A DNA stretch of 64,000 nt from Spirometra erinaceieuropaei (Eukaryota > Platyhelminthes > Cestoda > Diphyllobothriidea > Diphyllobothriidae): the NCBI GenBank assembly GCA_902702965.1, contig CACRXP010000973.1, positions 130,048 to 194,047 on the forward strand. Direction: 5' to 3'. Position 1 is the first letter of the stretch; every line of letters starts with the position of its first letter. The notes below the pieces were generated by a model that was given only the letters and a program-made list of their open reading frames with translations, was not told where the DNA came from and did no database searches. A program made the position numbers and the translations under genes. Positions 45,401-53,935 of the stretch are shown here, in pieces.

Positions 45401-46102
45401 ATTATTCTCACAGACTCACTGAAAGGTATCAGACGTGGCGACTGTGTCAATAAACTAAATGGCCGTTACCGGATAAGAAAAACACCCACGAACGTCATCG
45501 AGCTCCCGGGAATTCCCATTAGTTAAAACTTATATCTGAAAGTTAATGAATAAAGGGGAACGGGAAGTTTACTCCAAGTCTACGGGTTTCGGTATACACT
45601 GTTTATAAGGAAAGTATGTTTAACGACTATTTTACGCCAAAGAATACAAATCTTACTAGGGGCATAGTGTACCGCTCAATGGTTTCCTTCTGGTAATCCC
45701 ACTCATGGGCCACAGCCAACGCCAGGCCCTCGTGGGGAACGCTGAAAATACTGCCAGATGGAGTACGCAGGCGGCGTTTGTCCAGCAGAATTTCATAAGC
45801 TGATTCGGTCAGATCATCTACGTGGAGATAAAAACATGTCCAGATCTTACACGAAATGGTATTGGAGGGTAACAAAAGTTAAACGTGTTGCGAGTGTTGT
45901 TCTCCATAAATTGCAAATGCTTAGTCTTTTTTCAATACTCAGACCTCGAGCAATCAGAAAGGTCCTAACTATACTGAATAAAATACATTTGTCTCCGTGA
46001 AACCAGGCTAAAACAATTATGAATAAAGTAAACAAGGTCCGGATATACCTGTACTTTCGCGATGTGCAATTGTAACGCTTTTATAGAAGCGCTTTATAGG
46101 GG
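42267..46102 (-). CDS. ATPAF2: ATP synthase F1 complex assembly factor 2 (ATP12 family), four exons found, partial
   Basis: This is a host gene for the mitochondrial matrix chaperone that binds the F1 alpha subunit during ATP synthase assembly. The exons on the minus strand are 46102-46049, 45817-45657, 44735-44638 and 42460-42267. Every border is AG/GT, and the phases agree at each of the three junctions (1, 0, 2). Conserved family stretches appear in the right order: KRFYKSVTI, YEILLDKRRLRTPSG, LALAVAHEWDYQKETIERYT, TTLCNTVIDNPTQRDKE, EFADADTI, then LVENPEELRREQEEKW and HILSYNRWGLVG. The presequence exon is not certain. A candidate is 46781-46712, starting MVLLDLLSRTALRLFTSG (arginine-rich, matrix-targeting in style), whose phase fits but whose donor (GTTGCG) is poor. 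The C-terminal part, about 80 residues in animals, was not found and must lie left of 42267 or in the 40.75-kb gap. The introns hold a SINE, a LINE 3' end and a Penelope-like remnant. No lesion is seen in the exons. Confidence 0.93.
43143..43500 (-). mobile_element. LINE 3' UTR fragment in an ATPAF2 intron
   Basis: The plus strand begins ATAGTTCGACCGTCGTTGCC and continues with GGTGGAGCAGGGATGGTGAC, GACCCGGTGTCAAGACTGAG, CACACAGCAAATTACCAGG and the start of module 2 (GGCTGGCGCGGCCGAATCTG). It inserted in the same orientation as the host gene. Confidence 0.83.
43550..43910 (-). mobile_element. tRNA-derived SINE in an ATPAF2 intron
   Basis: On the minus strand the head at about 43785-43700 reads GGCTCAGTGGTTAGGGCGTC, GGACTTCTGACC (TCT in the anticodon position) and the B box GAGTTCGAACCTCGG. 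The body (GGCCAACAAGCCGGAAATGG) and the tail (GTCTCCCCTGTCTG) follow. Confidence 0.78.
43911..44637. other. ATPAF2 intron sequence, nothing further recognised
   Basis: This is intronic sequence between exons c and d. No repeat family is matched and no coding signal is present. Confidence 0.5.
44638..44735 (-). CDS. ATPAF2: ATPAF2 exon c
   Basis: A 98-base exon with the acceptor CATCTACCTTCAG and the donor TTG/GTCAGT. It encodes TTLCNTVIDNPTQRDKETFV to FADADTI plus the first two bases of a Cys codon. The DNPTQR motif is nearly invariant in the family. Confidence 0.93.
45000..45300 (-). mobile_element. Decayed Penelope-like end in an ATPAF2 intron
   Basis: The minus strand has the TATA-like stretch ATCCTATTTATTGAGC (about 45130). 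The ribozyme-like block follows (45098-45045) and then AATAAAGCTCTTATCCTAGC. It is the same family as the 36.8-, 39.5- and 51.5-kb copies. Confidence 0.65.
45045..45098 (-). ncRNA. Hammerhead ribozyme-like motif, core-mutated
   Basis: GAAACGTC and the surrounding context are kept, but the first block reads TTGATGA in place of CTGATGA. Stem II (GGACTC with GAATGC) is mispaired. It is a relic, probably inactive. Confidence 0.5.
45657..45817 (-). CDS. ATPAF2: ATPAF2 exon b (conserved ATP12 core)
   Basis: A 161-base exon with the acceptor CCACGTAG and the donor CTA/GTAAGA. It encodes the most conserved block, DLTESAYEILLDKRRLRTPS to EWDYQKETIERYTMPL. It ends in phase 0. The codon for the first D is split with exon a. 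Confidence 0.93.
46049..46102 (-). CDS. ATPAF2: ATPAF2 exon a (N-terminal part of the mature protein)
   Basis: A 54-base exon with a pyrimidine-rich acceptor (CTTTAACCTCTTCTTAG) and the donor CAG/GTATAT. It encodes PIKRFYKSVTIAHREST, with one base left over (phase 1) that completes a codon in the next exon. KRFY near the mature N-terminus is characteristic of the family. Confidence 0.88.
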
Positions 46103-46365
46103 CTAAGAAGAGGTTAAAGCACAAAAAAGTCCTACCGTTTGTGGATATATTTGTTTGGGTGACATACACACAGGAACGCCGGACAAATCGGCAGAAACGT
46201 TGCATTTTCACGCAACGAGATACTTAAATGACGGTCACAAATCGTCTGAAATGGAATGTGAACATGACTGACTTAAAAGGCGCAAGACTAGCACAGGCAA
46301 ATGCGTAAAATTAAGCAATAAAATAATTTGAGTCGATGACGGAATTCCGAGTCAAGGGCGAGTAT

Positions 46366-46419
46366 ACTACGATACAAAGAAGCATACTTGGATCCAAGTA
46401 TGCTTCTTTGTATCGTAGT
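46366..46419. repeat. Perfect 54-bp palindrome
   Basis: Two arms of exactly 27 bases, with no mismatch and no spacer, centred on GGATCC (46390-46395). It lies upstream of the first confirmed ATPAF2 exon. It does not match any other repeat in the window. Confidence 0.95.
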
Positions 46420-47430
46420 TTATGTCATTTCTTTTAAAGTCGTTAATGCTACTACTGTCCACGCCCATTTCAATGAGTGCGACAATGAGTTCTTCGCTAT
46501 GTTATATAACAATTATGCAAAATAGACGACCTGGCTAGAAAATTCCCTATCACAACCAAAGGTCGACGGGGGTTAGAGGAGCGATGACTGATCCAAGTTC
46601 GATACTTCTTCCTCTTAGTTATATGCAGGAATATAAAATACTATATTATCTTCGGTACCTCTGTCTCACAAAAAGAATAACTCGTCCATACAAAACAGAA
46701 AATCCCGCAACTAGCCCGGTTCCCGCTTCCAGAAGTAAATAGCCTCAAAGCAGTACGTGAAAGCAAATCGAGAAGGACCATAGCATTAAGTCCACAAACT
46801 CACAACGCCAATCCTCAAGACCGACAACCGGACGCGGCCCAGCGAACTTGGATTTGCCGCCAGAATGGCAATGTAGTCAAATCTAAATAGTATTTTCAGT
46901 TTTTCTGCATATACTTTGCGCTTTTCTATGTGTGTGTTTTTCATTTTTCTTACTTCCGCACTCATTAAGAACACGTTTTCTTTTTATTTTTACGCACACA
47001 GCCTACGCAGAAAATATCTATAAATTTTAATTGATATCGGTGATGAAGTTTTCCTCCACTCGACCTTTCGCCGTAGGCTGGGCAGACTCTCTCGTCGATT
47101 TCGTCTGCAGAATACCTTGCGCGTTTTCCTATCCATTGGCTATATTTTTATGCGGGTTAATAGACTGTCCGAGAAAAAAAACAGCTAACCTTCGAGGTAC
47201 ACTTCTCACGAAGAAGCTCGTAAAGAATCGCGAAACTTTTTCGTCGAAAAGTAAGACGCTATGGGAAAACGCGGCATCTCACCCTCCGAGATGCTCTTTG
47301 AAATCTTACAGCTGACGCTTAGATCGCCGCAGATGGATCAATTGCTTTCGTGTTTAAAACTTCCATTAAGCACTCAACCGCTCCGTTTTCGGGCATCTAG
47401 GCTTTAACCTATGTTGTTCTCGAAATTATA
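46420..47430. other. Unassigned sequence; possible ATPAF2 5' region
   Basis: This may hold the ATPAF2 first exon (candidate 46781-46712, minus) and promoter. No TATA or CpG-rich promoter signature is obvious. The 94-codon plus frame at 47031-47315 has no known motif. Confidence 0.35.
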
Positions 47431-47439
47431 ACTTTCATC

Positions 47440-48545
47440 CCCTGGGTCGTAACTGTAGCCCGAAAACTGATGCTGTCCCATCTAGAACTTCAAAAGCGGA
47501 CGCAAATAAGGCTTCCCCTTATTTCCTGCGCAGAATGCTTTAACTTGTTCTAGAAAATGAAACCCATCCCACTTTGTGGAAGGAATCATATATTTTTCCC
47601 TTTCCAAGCTGGGCTAAATCACAACATTTAAAGATGCTCGGTCAATAAACACCCCTCCGGCAGCTCGAAAATCGTAGAGACATTGGTCAAAGATAAGCTA
47701 ATGTGTCACTTAACAGACGATAACCTACTGAGTGCTGCTCAGCATGGATTCCTCAAAACTTGGTCTTCGGACACCTGCAAGCTCTCTTTCTTTGATCATG
47801 TTCTCCAATCTAAAGATGATGGTTTCGAATTTTACACAGTCTATTTCGATTTCATCAAGTTTTCTGGTCGTGTTGACCATTCTCTCCTTCTCACGAAACT
47901 TCGCTCTGTCGGAATAGGTGGTAAAACTCTGAATTTGATATCCTCTTATCTGGATGGTCGCACACAGCGGATTAAGATTTCCAACGCTATCTTCAAACGC
48001 ACACGCACGAGGCGTGGAATCATTCAGAATTGTGCATTTGTCCTGTTCCCATTTTGCCTTTTTGTCAGTGATGTACCAGATTTATTTCAAAATGGTTGGT
48101 CTTTCATGTTTGCGACGATTCAAAGGTTGCATAACGATACAAGCCGGCAGATGGCGACATCCTGCTCGAACTGCCAATGAGCGATCTTCAGGTCTTTGAC
48201 AGTGGTACTGCACATGTCGCCTTTCTGTTTCTTGGCATAAATGTTCAGTTTTGCTGGTTGGCCATGACCACCAACCCTAGCTAAGTATTAGCGTTCACGG
48301 CATAAATGTGCCTGAGGTTATAAAGGATCTGGATGTATCATATTCCAAGAGTCTTGATAGTTTCAGAAAGCTACACTCTGATTTACTCCAAAGCACGCCG
48401 AACGACCAGGTTTGTCCTCCGGGATTTCAGAACTAGCGATATTAGAATGCGCCTTTGTGAAATGTACGTTAGACTTGGGCTGGGATGCTTTTGGCCAGTA
48501 TATTTTAAGTGAAATAGGCAATGCCTTTAAAAACCCTATTTTAAA
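47440..48545 (+). pseudogene. LINE reverse transcriptase fragment (CR1/jockey-like), decayed
   Basis: The plus strand encodes part of a reverse transcriptase. It has SSKIVETLVKDKLMCHLTDD before LLSAAQHGFLK (about 47720-47760), motif A VYFDFIKFSGRVDHSLLLTK (about 47840, normally YxDFxKAFD) and ISSYLDGRTQRIKISNA. A mutated motif B RRGIIQNCAFVLFPFCLFVS follows (about 48010). The motif C region is destroyed (SFMFATIQ near 48100). A late block VIKDLDVSYSKSLDSFRKL (about 48320) matches the thumb end of such elements. The catalytic aspartates of motif C are gone, so it is inactive. It is a different lineage from the zinc-finger LINE. Confidence 0.8.
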
Positions 48546-48639
48546 AGGTACGTACAATATCTAACTTGAAATAAACATGGTGCTAAAATGTTGTCAGTAA
48601 CACTAACACGCAACAGAATATTTTTCATTTAAAATGCAG

Positions 48640-51250
48640 GACTGAAACTCAAGTTATGCATCATCTCGGTAAAATGAAACGACAGTCATCCGCATTAGCG
48701 ATAGGTGTATGCAAGGCGTTGGTTTGGCACCACAGATCTGTTCTGTCCAGAAAAACGGTATTGTCCAAGCAAATATACATCTAGTCTTTGCTTGAACGTC
48801 TCCGTGGTATCCGCCATTATTCCGTCCTCGGAAAGCCCGTTCTAGGCACCGACGACTCGCTGTGAAAAACGGTATCTGCGAACGTCCAGACGGCATCGGG
48901 ATCCTCTAAGTTTCAGAGAGTTCCCACGCAGGTTTGTTGTTGTGGCCAGGGTGAATAAATCGTCGAGGTTTAGAGCACAGTCCCGGTTCCTCAATATCCG
49001 ATATCCCTGTATGAGATCTCCTCGAATCTGTCTGTACTCAAGAGGAACGAGGTTAAGTTCACTAAGTCGGCAGTTGTAAGGTAAAGTCCTGAGGCCTTTC
49101 ACAATTTTTTGTCGTCCTCCTATGAACTCTTTCTAGCAACTTATAGTCTTCTTTTAGCCATGGGCACCACTCTTGGATTCCATATTCCAGATGCGAACGA
49201 ATGAACGCTCCGTTTACTTTACCAAATAACTCTTTGTCTATGTCTACGAAAGTTCGTTTAGTGGCAAAGAGAACACTGGTTGCCCTTTTGGCCGCCCTAA
49301 CGCACTGAGAGGAAGTTTAAAGGGTCGACAAAATGTTGATCGCAAGATCTTTTTGTTCGGTTTCATTTGAAAGGCACCTTTTGTCAAGCAGGTAATGGTG
49401 ATCCTCTCCGTCGACTCTTTTAGCTGTTTTGAGTCTCAGCGCGACGCACTTCTCAAGGTTAAACTTCAACTGCCATTTATCAGACCATTCGCATAGGCGG
49501 TTCAGCCCTGCTTGCAGGGCCCGTTCATCATTTTCCCCGTTGATCGCTCGCCATAACTTGATGTCATCGGCAAGCATGACTCCATTGCAGTCCAGTCCAT
49601 TCATACAGTCGTTAGCATAAATTAAAAATAGCAATGGTCCGAGTACAGAGCCCTAAGGAACTCCACTCACAACTGGCACTGTCGTTGACTTCGCACTACC
49701 AATACTCACAGACTGTAATCGATCAGCCAGAAAGTCCTTTACCCAGTTTAGTAGGTTTCCCCTTATCCCTGACTCTCGGACCTTGTAAAGTAACCGGTGG
49801 TGTGGAACACTATCAAACACTTTCTTAATATCGATGTAAACGATATCGACTCTTGTTCCTTCGTCTATCGAGCGAGACCACTGTTCCGTTGAATAGAGCA
49901 TGTTAGTTAGGCAGGAGTAATTTCGTCGAAAGCCATGTTGGGAATTATCGAAGAAATTATTTTCTTCGAGAAACTTCATTATGGATTTTTTGACTATTCT
50001 CTCCATGAATTTGTAGCAAATGCACGTTAGGCTCACCGGCCAATAATTGTTTGTACTAGTTCTAGATCCACCCTTGTGAATGGGGTATATGTTCGCCACT
50101 TTCCAATCAGAGGTGAGAATGCCTCGGTCAAAGGACGACCTGAAGATATGCAAAAGCGGTCTGGCGAGTTCGCAAGCCAACTCCTTCAGAACTTTTGTCG
50201 GAATTTGGTCTGGACCCGGAGACTTACCCTCCTTAAGCGCTAGAAGTTCCTTCCTTACATCATCTTCCGTGAAGTCGATGTTTTCTTTTATTTCGTCAGT
50301 TGTTCCAGCAGGCAATCCAACCTCGTCAAAGTCTGTTTCATCAGTGAAAACAGATGCAAAAAACCGACTTAGATGTTCTGCCTTAGCGTCATTTTCAATG
50401 ATATCCTCATTGTTTTATCCTTTCAACACCAAGACTGTCTGCTTGTTCCGTAATCTATTGTTGGTGTTACTGATACAGAATAACCGTTTCAATAGTACGC
50501 GTTTCCTTGTCTTCACAGGTGGGTGGGAAATAGTCGGGTTCTTTTGTCTTGATGGACCTGAAGAACTAAAAGAGATGTTCAGCCTTATCCTTGTCTTCCG
50601 AGATTTCCGTATCCGCGGCCATCTGAAGCAGTTGGATATGATCCTTTTCCACGTGCTCTGCCTTATGTACCGTGAAAGACCTCGGCATTAACTAAAACAT
50701 GGTTCAAAAGATTCTTTTCGAAGACTTGTCGATCCCCGACGATGGGGATTTTGTCCCGGTTTTTCAGTAACTTGTAATTGTTGAGGGATTCGGGCGTCCG
50801 ATCATTGAGGGTTCTTTTTCGTTGTTTCCTCTTTTTTTAAACTTCCTTCTTCAAAGGTGAAATCAACCAACGCGATCTGTTTGGTTGTCTTCTTGGCATG
50901 ATTGGCAGTGGCTGAAGATGGGGTTGTGGGCTATCTCTCTGAACTGCCGCCAAGCCTCCTCGATATCTCCGGAGAGTTTATATACCCAGTCAAGAGGAAT
51001 AAAATTATCTTTCATATGTTCGTAATTGCCACGCTAAATATTGGGCAGGGAGTTAGGTGGTTGGACTGGCAGAAAAACAAGACGTATTCCTATATAAGAT
51101 CCACATGGTCACTCTGACCCACTGAGAGGGGCCAGTTCACGATGTCCATGTTTTCAGGCGACTTAGTGAACATTAAATCGAGGCAGTTCACCTGCTGGTC
51201 CTCAAACAGTCTTATGAGCGTCATATTTAACTTAGCAATGGAACACTAAC
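48640..51250 (-). mobile_element. CR1/jockey-like LINE, 5'-truncated
   Basis: A minus-strand element running from the end of the endonuclease (LDLMFTKSPENMDIVNWP, about 51220) through a linker, the reverse transcriptase and the C-terminal block that ends SGQNRSVVPNQRLAYTYR (about 48715). It lies back to back with a Penelope-like end beginning near 51470. Confidence 0.88.
48655..50520 (-). pseudogene. CR1/jockey-like reverse transcriptase ORF (few stops)
   Basis: Reading right to left: LFCISNTNNRLRNKQTVLVL (about 50460), a TAA, then AEHLSRFFASVFTDETDFDE. The RT starts with GKSPGPDQIPTKVLKELA (about 50215), VANIYPIHKGGSRTSTNNY (about 50090) and DNSQHGFRRNYSC (about 49930). Motif A is DIVYIDIKKVFDSVPHHRLL (about 49835) and motif B is VVSGVP, followed by a TAG at 49650-49652 in place of the usual Gln and then GSVLGPLLFLIYANDC. 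Motif C is VMLADDIKLW (about 49570). After damage near 49310-49110, the C-terminus resumes with CRLSELNLVPLEYRQIRGDL (about 49070) and RYRFSQRVVGAWNGL. It is a recent but dead copy. The catalytic ADD is present. Confidence 0.88.
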
Positions 51251-51469
51251 GAGGAGGACCTACAACAGGATCAGCAAGTGATAGAATACGCTGCGGTTTG
51301 CATCGCCGCATGGCTTGTTACTCCGCCAAGGCGAAGTTTCAGCACGGAGTATGGAGTGGGAACATCGTTGCACTTGTTGATGGACTGGGGGGGGGGCAGT
51401 AAACCATGATTCCAGTAGCTTCCGGCTCACGCAGTTGTCACCTCTTGCGAGAATCTGTGGGGAGAGCAG

Positions 51470-51800
51470 AGGTGAACACTTTTCCCAACACCGGGGTCGA
51501 TGCGTCAGATGGTCGAGCAATCATCACACCAACATCCAACGCACGTGATGAGATTGCAGCAATTATCGACTCGAATGTCGGCCATCACGCCACGTGCAAC
51601 AATCCCTGATGAAGGGGTGGGAGCCGTGAATGTTCATAGGTATGTGGTAGCATGGCTTCTGCATCCTATAAATACCACAGCCCCTTATGCAACAACCACC
51701 CGTTTCCGCTTTTTTGTCTCTGATGATGGATTCGAGTAGGAATCCGAAACGTCAGGCTAATAAAGCTCTTGTCCCGGCGATCGTGTCTCCTTCTTCAAGA
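51470..51800 (+). mobile_element. Non-autonomous Penelope-like end (pLTR-like), best preserved
   Basis: About 330 bp. Landmarks: GGTCGAGCAATCATCACACC (about 51513), CACGTGATGAGATTGCAGC, CAATCCCTGATGAAGGGGTG (about 51600), a TATA-like TCCTATAAATACC (51664-51676), the hammerhead-like motif (51711-51765) and AATAAAGCTCTTGTCCCGGC. It is non-coding. The closest copies are at 39.5 and 63.7 kb. Confidence 0.85.
51711..51765 (+). ncRNA. Hammerhead ribozyme-like motif, intact core
   Basis: CTGATGA (51720-51726), a perfect 6-bp stem II (GGATTC/GAATCC with loop GAGTAG-type bases), GAAA, and GTC (51751-51753), with AC/GT as a loop-less stem III. GTCT and AGGC can form stem I with one G-U pair. Predicted cleavage is after 51753. 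One extra T lies between the core and stem II. Confidence 0.72.
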
Positions 51801-52794
51801 TTACTTCCTGGGGCTCGTCTCTTCGCTTCTATTGGCATTTACTTCACTGTTAACAAAATAATTGAAATTAGCTCTCTTTCGAGTGAACAGTTTTGTGCCG
51901 ATCACTTGGACCTGCCTGGCAAAGGTTTTTAGGAAAGGACGCGATATATGACCCAACTTTGCATATTACTTATTACTGCCCACTAATTCTTATGACAGTA
52001 TTAACGTTTAATTTGAGTAAACTGACTGCCTTTTCCAAGACAGCATAGTTTTCCGCTTAGATATCACATCCAGTTTATTCGTCGGTTGGTATACACGCTA
52101 ATTTAGTATACTGTGCCTTTGCTCGCCCCCTTGGTGGCTTCCCTGTGATCCACTGTTCTGCATCATTATGTCGCGCCGTTGGGTCAACATTCCCACTTTG
52201 CCCTTGCGGAGATCGCCAACGTCACTCGCCCTTAGGTTTCTGTTAGATATTTCGCTGCCTTTATTTCTGAACTTGGCGTCTTGTTGTGCGGGCGCTATAT
52301 TTAGCCTCCTTTGGATTTTGGCGTTTAATTTCGCCTTTATTCAATTTTCCGGGTCGCTTTCAAGGTCATGCCCGGATCTACTTGAACCTATTCGTGAAAT
52401 TAGAACATTTTTCCACAATTTACTTCATTTTCACTGCTCTCTTTCTCATCCATTAGCCCCACCCATATAACCCTTACTTCCACCGGTCCCGTAAGGCACA
52501 ATGACCTATCATCTGCATTCTGGATGGGGTCACATATTGCGACGTTGTCGGTTTTTATTCCTGTAAAGTATCAGTGTTGTTCGTAATAGATGTACTTTTA
52601 CTATCTGGTTATTACACATCTTGACTTATGCTTCTGAAAACCAGGTTTGTTACCTGATGGGATGCTTAAAGTTGATTTTCGAAACCATTAAGGTCCAATT
52701 TGTTGAGTTTACCAACGCGAAGTAAACAGAGTTCAGTTTAGCCCACACGTAGACATTGCCGCGGGGTTTTTTTGTTAGCTAACGACATTTTAAC
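51801..52794. other. Unassigned sequence, no gene seen
   Basis: No repeat match. A 100-codon plus frame at 52168-52470 has a hydrophobic middle but no family that I recognise and no splice context. Confidence 0.35.
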
Positions 52795-53460
52795 AATCCG
52801 ACCTTCGCGGATGGCGACAAAAACCGCTTGTCACACGGAACTGACCCGGTAAATGTGACTTGCGCGTGCGGCAGTTTGGAGTGAAACAGACTTTCACAGC
52901 GTCCAACGCACACCACCCTCCATCACCCGCTTGATTCTAGAAGCAAGACAATGTCAAGAGGTAGAGGCGGACGCAGCGGCTATCAAATCTAAACAGCCGG
53001 ACCATGCGTGTTCCACATGACCTCCTTCTCAATCCACGTGTACCAGACACTAGGATTTCGCATACGCCGGGTTTCCATGATGGCTACGTTGGTAAGAAAC
53101 CACTGCTGTCAGGCCCTCAGTCCTGAGAATCACCGGGTTAGCTCGCCAGGTGGCATCCTTCCAAGCCATGACTTTTGGCGCGTCAGATTTATCATAATGA
53201 GGAATGTGTTAATGTACCACGAAGCTGGCCTTCCCAATGTCAACATCCCTCTCCCTTCTCTCTCCCACGCCACAGTCGACTGCCCGGGCTTGTAAACCAG
53301 CAACATGTTGGATTCAGTACGGTGGCTTAAGCGGAATATAAGACGTGCCACCGCACGCATATACGGCAGCAAGTGCGGATTCACGCGGTCTCTGTGCTGC
53401 CCGATAGAACGCAGCCCATGAGCCAACCCGACCCTCCGTTTTGGTTAACTCCATCTGCAG
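52795..53460 (-). mobile_element. LINE 3' UTR fragment, decayed
   Basis: The plus strand shows GTGACTTGCGCGTGCGGCAG (about 52855), CACAGCGTCCAACGCACACC, then CATCCTTCCAAGCCATGACT and TTTTGGCGCGTCAGATTTAT (about 53170). It then continues into CGCACGCATATACGGCAGC (about 53353), shared with 15.9 kb. The order agrees with the intact UTR at 59.6-60.6 kb. Confidence 0.6.
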
Positions 53461-53930
53461 AGCAGCGCTTTGAGGGGACAAATGCCGACTTAAGGAGCCC
53501 TAGTACATGCCTACAGTCAATTTCGCTAGACGGCTGCTTCAAGACTTGTACCTAGGGATCCCATACTTCTGTACACATTCCTGTTGGATCGTGAGGTTTC
53601 TGTAGGAAGGTAAAGAGCTACAGACCATCACTGACGAGGTTATTACCTCGCTTAACATCGCATTTAGTTTACTGAGGAACAAAAATGGTGTAACAAACAA
53701 AGCACTCAATAACATCCATTTACATGGTTACGCAAGTTTTGTCTTTAAGCACGTGGTACGATTGACGGGAACGCAGCTGAACGGAAGAGAGGCCCTCCGA
53801 TGAGATATTGGCTCGCTGGTTTCATCACGGAGACTTTTCTTTAAAAAATATGACAACTACTGTTCAAAGACTGTCGAGCAAGGTTTTCGAGTTTTTTTTA
53901 TGTTGGTAACGATTTAGTCCTCATCATGGA
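53461..53930. other. Unassigned sequence, no gene seen
   Basis: A short interval before the 5'-truncated LINE copy. No repeat or motif is recognised. Confidence 0.4.
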
Positions 53931-53935
53931 GAACG

